Origin: Bacteroidales bacterium
GTDB lineage: Bacteria > Bacteroidota > Bacteroidia > Bacteroidales > Paludibacteraceae
Direction of reading: 5' to 3'
Assembly: GCA_900769555.1 (NCBI GenBank)
Contig: CAAGHA010000166.1
Span: 1 to 38,616 of the forward strand
DNA: 38,616 nucleotides
Under the pieces are notes generated by a model, which made no database searches, had not been told where the DNA came from, and saw only the letters and a program-made list of their open reading frames with translations. Position 1 is the first letter of the stretch, and the number at the start of each line of letters is the position of its first letter. Shown in pieces: positions 34,307 through 38,616 of this stretch. Both the position numbers and the translations under genes were made by a program.

Positions 34307-35350
34307 ATGAAAAAAATAAGCAAATTTTTATCTGTAATTCTTACGGTATGTCTTTTATTCTGTGTCACAAATGTTAGTACATATGCCGCAACAACTCCTG
34401 AATTTTCTACAGAAACAGAAAGACGTAATGAATACATTAGCGAAGTTCTTTCCGAATATTTGAGAATTGAGGGGCGGCGTGACTTCAATGAAATAAAGAT
34501 TTCAAATCCAATACATGTTGTTAATAATAATGATAATCAATCACAGATGTATTTGATTACGGAGGACAACACGTATATCGCTCAACTGGTAGTAACTCGA
34601 ATTAACGATACATACTATTCGAGTTTTATGTTTGATGACGATTCAAGGATTGATTCGGTTTTAAGAAATAATACTGCGTTTGCTCTCATAGCATTGGGCG
34701 ATGACTGCCTTATTTTGCAGACAGATGAAGAGAATATTGCTATCTCTGGAAAGATTAACTCGACCTCTGAACGATTGATTCCGTCATGTGCTCATAGTGT
34801 TGCAAACTTTTCTTCGTATCAGCTAATTCAAGATGAATCACAGCAAACGCGAGAGTATTACGTTTCTTTACCTGTTTCGTATGTTTCAAATGATACCGTG
34901 AATGGTGAGGGAGTGTGCTGGGCTGCCTGTATTGCAGCAGTGTCAAATTATAGAATGAATACATCTTACGATGCAATGGACATATATGATGCATTGGACG
35001 ACTTGTATTTAGGTACACCGCAAGGTAGTAATACATGGTACAAAAGAGGTTATAGATACTGCGGAATGACATGTACATGTACATCTGGAATGAGTTATAG
35101 CAGCTTATACACGCAGCTTAGCAGCAACCATAAACCGGCTATTTTTGGCATGTACAGAAATGGGGGTGCACATGCCATAGTTTGTAAATATTTCCAGGGT
35201 GGAAATGAATATGCAACCTACGGTTTTATGGATCCGAACAAAACTAATACCGTTTATATCCAATTTTCAGATCCAAACTTAGACCCGGATAATTTTGTAT
35301 ATACAAATGGACTTCAAACGTATAATGAGTGGAGATATACAAGATACTAA
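34307..35350 (+). CDS. secreted papain-like cysteine protease, 347 aa
   Basis: A signal peptide (MKKISKFLSVILTVCLLFCV, cleaved near residues 27-28) is followed by a polar pro-region (about 30-180) and a papain-like domain. Catalytic candidates are Cys204 in GEGVCWAACIAAV, His289 in GGAHAIVCKYF and Asp309 in GFMDPNK. Spacing and motifs fit the C39-like/staphopain-type group; I cannot tell which. The pro-region may be an inhibitory propeptide. AAAGGAG precedes the ATG. It is 92 bases downstream of the anti-sigma gene, so it may be the product controlled by the sigma factor. Confidence 0.75.
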   Translation: MKKISKFLSVILTVCLLFCVTNVSTYAATTPEFSTETERRNEYISEVLSEYLRIEGRRDFNEIKISNPIHVVNNNDNQSQMYLITEDNTYIAQLVVTRINDTYYSSFMFDDDSRIDSVLRNNTAFALIALGDDCLILQTDEENIAISGKINSTSERLIPSCAHSVANFSSYQLIQDESQQTREYYVSLPVSYVSNDTVNGEGVCWAACIAAVSNYRMNTSYDAMDIYDALDDLYLGTPQGSNTWYKRGYRYCGMTCTCTSGMSYSSLYTQLSSNHKPAIFGMYRNGGAHAIVCKYFQGGNEYATYGFMDPNKTNTVYIQFSDPNLDPDNFVYTNGLQTYNEWRYTRY

Positions 35351-35414
35351 TATTATTTGTCCCACTTTTACGCCAATACAGACATATTGTTTTTTGAAGA
35401 AGTATTTGGCAAAA

Positions 35415-35579
35415 TTACCAAGGATGAATTTGGTAATGTAGAATGGTGATTTGAAAATAGCCCTTATCCATCATACCCCATTTTCCGAGCCTTACCTTTG
35501 CTTCTTCGGGTGGAAGGATGAGGTTGGGTATCATATAATCTCCGATCTGACGATAAGTAATTGAATTGTTTTCTGACAT
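35415..35579 (-). pseudogene. tnpV: truncated tnpV copy B (N-terminal 39 codons fused to junk)
   Basis: Translation gives SITYRQIGDYMIPNLILPPE and EAKVRLGKWGMMDK, a good TnpV N-terminus, then 15 unrelated residues and a stop. The break is in the same place as in copy A (just after GMM). It retains GGAGGC 9 bases before the ATG, within a hairpin. Only the leader and first third remain. Confidence 0.8.
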
Positions 35580-35588
35580 AAAATAATA

Positions 35589-35632
35589 GCCTCCTTTAAT
35601 TTTGTAACTGTATTGTGCAAATTAAAGGAGGC
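35589..35632 (-). promoter_or_regulatory. hairpin that would bury the ribosome binding site of tnpV copy B
   Basis: Arms GCCTCCTTTAATTT (35589-35602) and AAATTAAAGGAGGC (35619-35632) are 14 perfect pairs. On the minus strand the downstream arm contains AAAGGAGGC just before ATG 35579. The arm sequence differs from copy A, but pairing is preserved. Confidence 0.7.
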
Positions 35633-35819
35633 TTTGTCGAATGTGTGGATACAAAATAACTGAAATAAGCAAAAAATTAACATTTTTGTCGAAAATTGAA
35701 GCGTTTTTGTATTAATGGTTGTATTGTGGACTAATAATACATAAGTATACTACTATAGAGTTTGATGAAATGTTTTTTGAAGTATATAAAAAAACGCACC
35801 TTAAAGATAGATGTGAGTT
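35633..35819. other. short gene-free stretch with possible coding debris
   Basis: A plus-strand frame reads FDEMFFEVYKKTHLKDRCEF before running antisense into the recombinase gene. It may be a remnant, but it has no start signal and I do not call it a gene. Confidence 0.25.
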
Positions 35820-36728
35820 TCATAATGTATTTCGTAAATTATATTTATCCAAGACTTCTTTTCTTCTTTGTGCTGTAATTTCAGTATATATTTCTGTAAT
35901 TGCAACACTGCTATGACCTAACAGCTCTTGTACAGAACGTAAATCAGCACCATTTGATAACAGATTTGTTGCGAATGTATGTCGTAGATAATGAGGAGTA
36001 GAGAATGGGTTAATACCCGCTTTTTCTTTGATTCGTTTGTATATGTATTCAATACCATGAATTCCAAGCTGATTACCACTTCGATTTACAAAAAGTTTAT
36101 CTGTGGAAATATTCATTTCTTCTCTAATACTTAACCAATTGTTAAGATTATTCCAGGTCTCTTCACAAGAAATATATATCAATCGTTGTTTACGACCTTT
36201 TCCGTGAATAAGCAAAGTCTTTTCAGATTCAATAATGTCATCTAATGAAATTGCTGATGCTTCACCAATTCTTATGCCGGTACTGATAAGCACATCAACA
36301 AGTGCCAGATTTCTTGAAGTTTGAAATACTTCAGGGTTGCTTTTAGCCGAGTTTCTTTCTGCTGTTGCAGTTTTAAGAAGATCGGCTATTTCATTTTTTG
36401 TTAAAGTTTTTGGTAGCCTGCGTTCTTTGCGAAATCTAAAATGACAATTTTCATAATAGTTGACTTTAATTAGATTTTGATTGTACAAGTATCTAAAAAA
36501 CATTTTAAGTGTTATTAGTTTACGACTAATTGTTGTATCACATAAATGCCTGTCTTGGGCTAAATGAAATACATATTTAACTAACACATCTTTGTCAATC
36601 TTACCATCGCAAAATTTAATAAAATCATTCAAATCAGAACTGTATGCTAAACAGCTATATTCCGATATGTTTTTTGTTGATTTCATAACAGAAAGACACT
36701 CTTCTGCATAAAAATTTAAGTTTTCCAT
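35820..36728 (-). CDS. tyrosine recombinase/integrase (XerC/D-like), 302 aa
   Basis: The N-terminal SAM-like DNA-binding domain occupies about 1-95. The catalytic domain has Arg in STGIRIGEASAIS near 150, HYLRHTFAT near 248, LGHSSVAITE near 270 and the nucleophile Tyr in EIYTEI near 281. Its size fits the XerC/XerD-like group. I use the ATG at 36728, where GAGGTG is 7 bases upstream, over an ATG at 36743. It ends the accessory patchwork and is next to the TIR genes; whether it moves the ICE or a separate small element is not clear. Confidence 0.88.
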   Translation of the reverse strand: MENLNFYAEECLSVMKSTKNISEYSCLAYSSDLNDFIKFCDGKIDKDVLVKYVFHLAQDRHLCDTTISRKLITLKMFFRYLYNQNLIKVNYYENCHFRFRKERRLPKTLTKNEIADLLKTATAERNSAKSNPEVFQTSRNLALVDVLISTGIRIGEASAISLDDIIESEKTLLIHGKGRKQRLIYISCEETWNNLNNWLSIREEMNISTDKLFVNRSGNQLGIHGIEYIYKRIKEKAGINPFSTPHYLRHTFATNLLSNGADLRSVQELLGHSSVAITEIYTEITAQRRKEVLDKYNLRNTL

Positions 36729-36731
36729 ATA

Positions 36732-36788
36732 AAAACACCTCATAATTTGATAAGATATGACCTATTTTATCAAATTATGAGGTGTTTT
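36732..36788. promoter_or_regulatory. 57-base inverted repeat covering the recombinase ribosome binding site
   Basis: Arms 36732-36753 and 36767-36788 are 22 perfect pairs; three more pairs after one G-T shorten the loop to 5 bases. On the minus strand the downstream arm contains GAGGTG for the recombinase start at 36728, so folding would block translation. The same repeat could be a recombinase binding site. Confidence 0.7.
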
Positions 36789-36797
36789 GTTAATATT

Positions 36798-36824
36798 CTT
36801 ACAATAACTATTGATTATTGTAAG
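36798..36824. repeat. 10-bp inverted repeat upstream of the TIR gene
   Basis: Arms CTTACAATAA (36798-36807) and TTATTGTAAG (36815-36824) with a 7-base spacer, 19 bases before the TIR start codon. It may be an operator or a leader hairpin. Confidence 0.6.
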
Positions 36825-36842
36825 TACAAGGATGGAATTCAA

Positions 36843-37262
36843 ATGTATGATTTTGCAATATCATATTGTGCAAACAATATAGAATTTGTACAACAAGTGG
36901 TTGATGAATTAAAGAGAAGAAACTTTAAGGTTTTTTTTGATAGATATGATTATGATAGGCTAGTTTGCACTTTTCTTCACGAGGAATTGTATAATATTTT
37001 TACATATGAATCAAAACGTGCAGTACTTTTCATATCAAATGAATATTTAACACGGCCTCATCCAATGTGGGAAGCTCGTTCAGCCGTTGCGGAAAGTGTT
37101 TTTAGACATGATTACCTGCTTGTTGTTTTATGTGATAATGTTGACATAGAGAAAATAAGTAAAGAATTGTGCATTAATCGTAATTATCTGTATATAAAAC
37201 AAAGTGACCATACTCCCCAAAGTTTAGTAAATCTTTTGATTGAAAAATCTCATGATTTATAG
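36843..37262 (+). CDS. stand-alone TIR domain protein (ThsB-like), 139 aa
   Basis: The whole protein is one TIR domain: beta strand FAISY at the start, KVFFDRYDYDRL near 29-40, then VLFISNEYL near 61-69 and MWEARSAVAES near 75-85, with Glu77 the candidate NAD-cleaving residue. The end (TPQSLVNLLIEK) is also normal for this TIR class. The FDRYDYDRL segment recalls the Thoeris ThsB group, which makes cyclic ADP-ribose-type signals from NAD. AAGGA precedes the ATG by about 10 bases; an in-frame ATG at 36747 lies in the leader hairpin. Its end overlaps the TIR-SLOG gene by 6 bases, tail to tail. Confidence 0.78.
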   Translation: MYDFAISYCANNIEFVQQVVDELKRRNFKVFFDRYDYDRLVCTFLHEELYNIFTYESKRAVLFISNEYLTRPHPMWEARSAVAESVFRHDYLLVVLCDNVDIEKISKELCINRNYLYIKQSDHTPQSLVNLLIEKSHDL

Positions 37263-38587
37263 ATTGCTCAATCCTTTTAATATTATTGGAATAATCTCAC
37301 ACGGATTTGATGATTCAAATAAAATGTTATTTTCCGCTTTGGTTAATCCGTTATTAAGCGAATCATATGTTATATTGTTTAATACATTGAAATATTCTGC
37401 TGTTGTCCATGTTGGCTCATATTTTTTATAATCTTTAGAAATAGTGTTATCAACTTCAAATTCAAATTGTTTTCTATTTTTTATACATTCCGCAATTTTT
37501 CTTGTTATTCCTCCCAAACCACCTATTATAAAAATTGGTTTTTTAAGTTTTATAGCAATAATAATTTCCTCTAGAACACCTGATAATATGCTATGTCCTG
37601 CCTCAATTGTCCCAGCAATTGCTATTATTGCATCAACATTGCTCAACATAATATTTCTCATATTAGTTAAAGAATATGCAGTGAAACTTCTATTATTATA
37701 AAACTTTTGTGTGTTATCATCATTATATGAGGGATTAACTTTTATTAATTTTGTAACATTACTAATCACAGCTTCTTCGTGTATATCCAATTTTGAATAA
37801 AAGGGATAAGCTAAATAATTTGTAAATTTATATTCTAATAATTCTTGATTATCTTGATATGCTCTAATTAAATCATGAATGTATTCTGTATATCCACCTT
37901 TTCTCCAATCACCGCCATATACAACAACATACTTAGAATATATTAAATATCTTAATATTTCTAAGTAAACAAAATTAATTTGTTTATCAAAACAATAAAT
38001 TTCATTTAAATCTAACGACTTAGATATAGATATACATATTTGTAATTTTTTATTATTTAATTTACTTTGATATGTTATGGGAGTATAAAGATTACACTTG
38101 GAGTATTTTTCCAAAAAAAGTCTTTCTGAAGAACCTAATGGAGGGTCTGGATATAAAACTAATTTTGTTCGATTATTTATAAATGCAAAATTAGCTAATT
38201 CAGGATAGTGTGAAAAATATATTTGATTTTTTTTACAACAGATATAATTAAAATCTTTTAATATTTTTTGCTTAAGTGTAATAAACAGTATTTTGTTAAT
38301 AATATCTAGTATAGTCTTATCTGAATGTTTCCATTTTATGACTGAAGTATTCCCTAAATAAGGGAATCTTCTATCTTCAAATTTGGAAACAGCGTCCACA
38401 ATTATAGATGGTATGTCGTGCTTTTTAGAACACAGAACCTCTTCTAAACACCAAAATCGACTGGAATATTTATCGGTGCATACAAAAATTACTGAACTCA
38501 TGGAAAGCAAACTCTCTATTTCATTTTGGAAATCGCTGCTAATTTCTATACTCGTTGTATCTAGTATTGCTGATAAGTGAGTTTTGG
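37257..38587 (-). CDS. TIR-SLOG protein, 5' end cut by contig end (442 aa visible)
   Basis: The frame stays open past a TTG at 38510 (Leu26 of the visible protein) into the adapter, so the true start is missing. Visible residues 1-100 are most of a TIR domain: THLSAILDTTSIEISSDFQN, then CTDKYSSRFWCLEEVLCSKK with candidate catalytic Glu48/Glu49, and RRFPYLGNTSVIKW. From about 150 follows an LSDAT-type SLOG domain: VVVYGGDWRKGGYTEYIHDL and, later, IAIAGTIEAGHSILSGVLEE and IFIIGGLGGITRK. SLOG domains of this type sense nucleotide signals in Thoeris ThsA and related proteins. It is thus a likely effector triggered by the neighbouring TIR, by inference. Confidence 0.78.
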
Positions 38588-38616
38588 AGATCGGAAGAGC
38601 ACACGTCTGAACTCCA
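38588..38616 (+). other. Illumina TruSeq adapter sequence (artefact)
   Basis: The last 29 bases begin AGATCGGAAGAGCACACGTC and match the TruSeq read-1 adapter from its first base. They are not genomic and mark the physical end of the assembled contig. Confidence 0.97.

Noticed and set aside
35719..35916. 65-codon plus-strand frame
   Set aside because: Its second half is antisense to the recombinase gene and it has no start signal; at most a scrap of an older gene.
38510..38510. TTG at 38510 as the start of the TIR-SLOG protein
   Set aside because: The frame continues upstream to the contig end with convincing TIR sequence (THLSAILDTTS, SSDFQNEIE), so this TTG is an internal leucine.
1..38616. 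CRISPR arrays, tRNA or rRNA genes
   Set aside because: I found no regularly spaced direct repeats and no cloverleaf- or rRNA-like segment; attachment sites of the ICE could not be placed because no matching end repeat is visible.

Overview
The window reads as Bacillota DNA, most likely class Clostridia (gut or rumen type). It is AT-rich, has strong AGGAGG-type ribosome binding sites, and carries a conjugation gene set typical of clostridial integrative and conjugative elements (ICEs). The last 29 bases (38588-38616) match the Illumina TruSeq adapter, so the right edge is the raw end of an assembled contig and the last gene is cut there.

Positions 1-26100 are one long, tightly packed plus-strand conjugation region. 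In order it holds: the tail of a YodL-like protein; a 3058-residue methyltransferase-helicase; a DUF3848 protein; a CHC2/Toprim primase-like protein; two DpnD/PcfM-type small proteins; a probable oriT; a MobC-type accessory protein; a relaxase; PcfB; an ArdC-like protein; the VirD4 coupling ATPase; a Maff2-type pilin-like protein; a VirB6/TrbL-like membrane protein; PrgI; the VirB4 ATPase; an AIM24 protein; and an M23 cell-wall hydrolase. A strong terminator follows. These would make, process and export DNA through a Gram-positive type IV secretion system. Two insertions break the order: a minus-strand gene of unknown function at 9.9-10.5 kb, and a YpsA/SLOG gene with a small reverse gene at 18.7-19.5 kb.

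Positions 26.3-36.7 kb are a patchwork of accessory DNA. It contains a RelB-like antitoxin with a zeta-type kinase, a ROK repressor with a palindrome inside its promoter, small membrane or secreted proteins, and an ECF sigma/anti-sigma pair followed by a secreted papain-like cysteine protease. It also contains many broken genes: two truncated tnpV copies, an ImmA/IrrE fragment and two frameshifted genes. A tyrosine recombinase closes this part. The far right (36.8-38.6 kb) is a tail-to-tail pair of immunity-type genes: a stand-alone TIR protein and a TIR-SLOG protein truncated by the contig end.

The most unusual signals are three. A complete tnpV gene with its own ribosome binding site is nested in another frame inside the giant methyltransferase-helicase gene. 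Both tnpV remnants and the tyrosine recombinase have hairpins that would bury their ribosome binding sites. The TIR/TIR-SLOG pair looks like a Thoeris-type signalling system in which a second TIR replaces the SIR2 effector.
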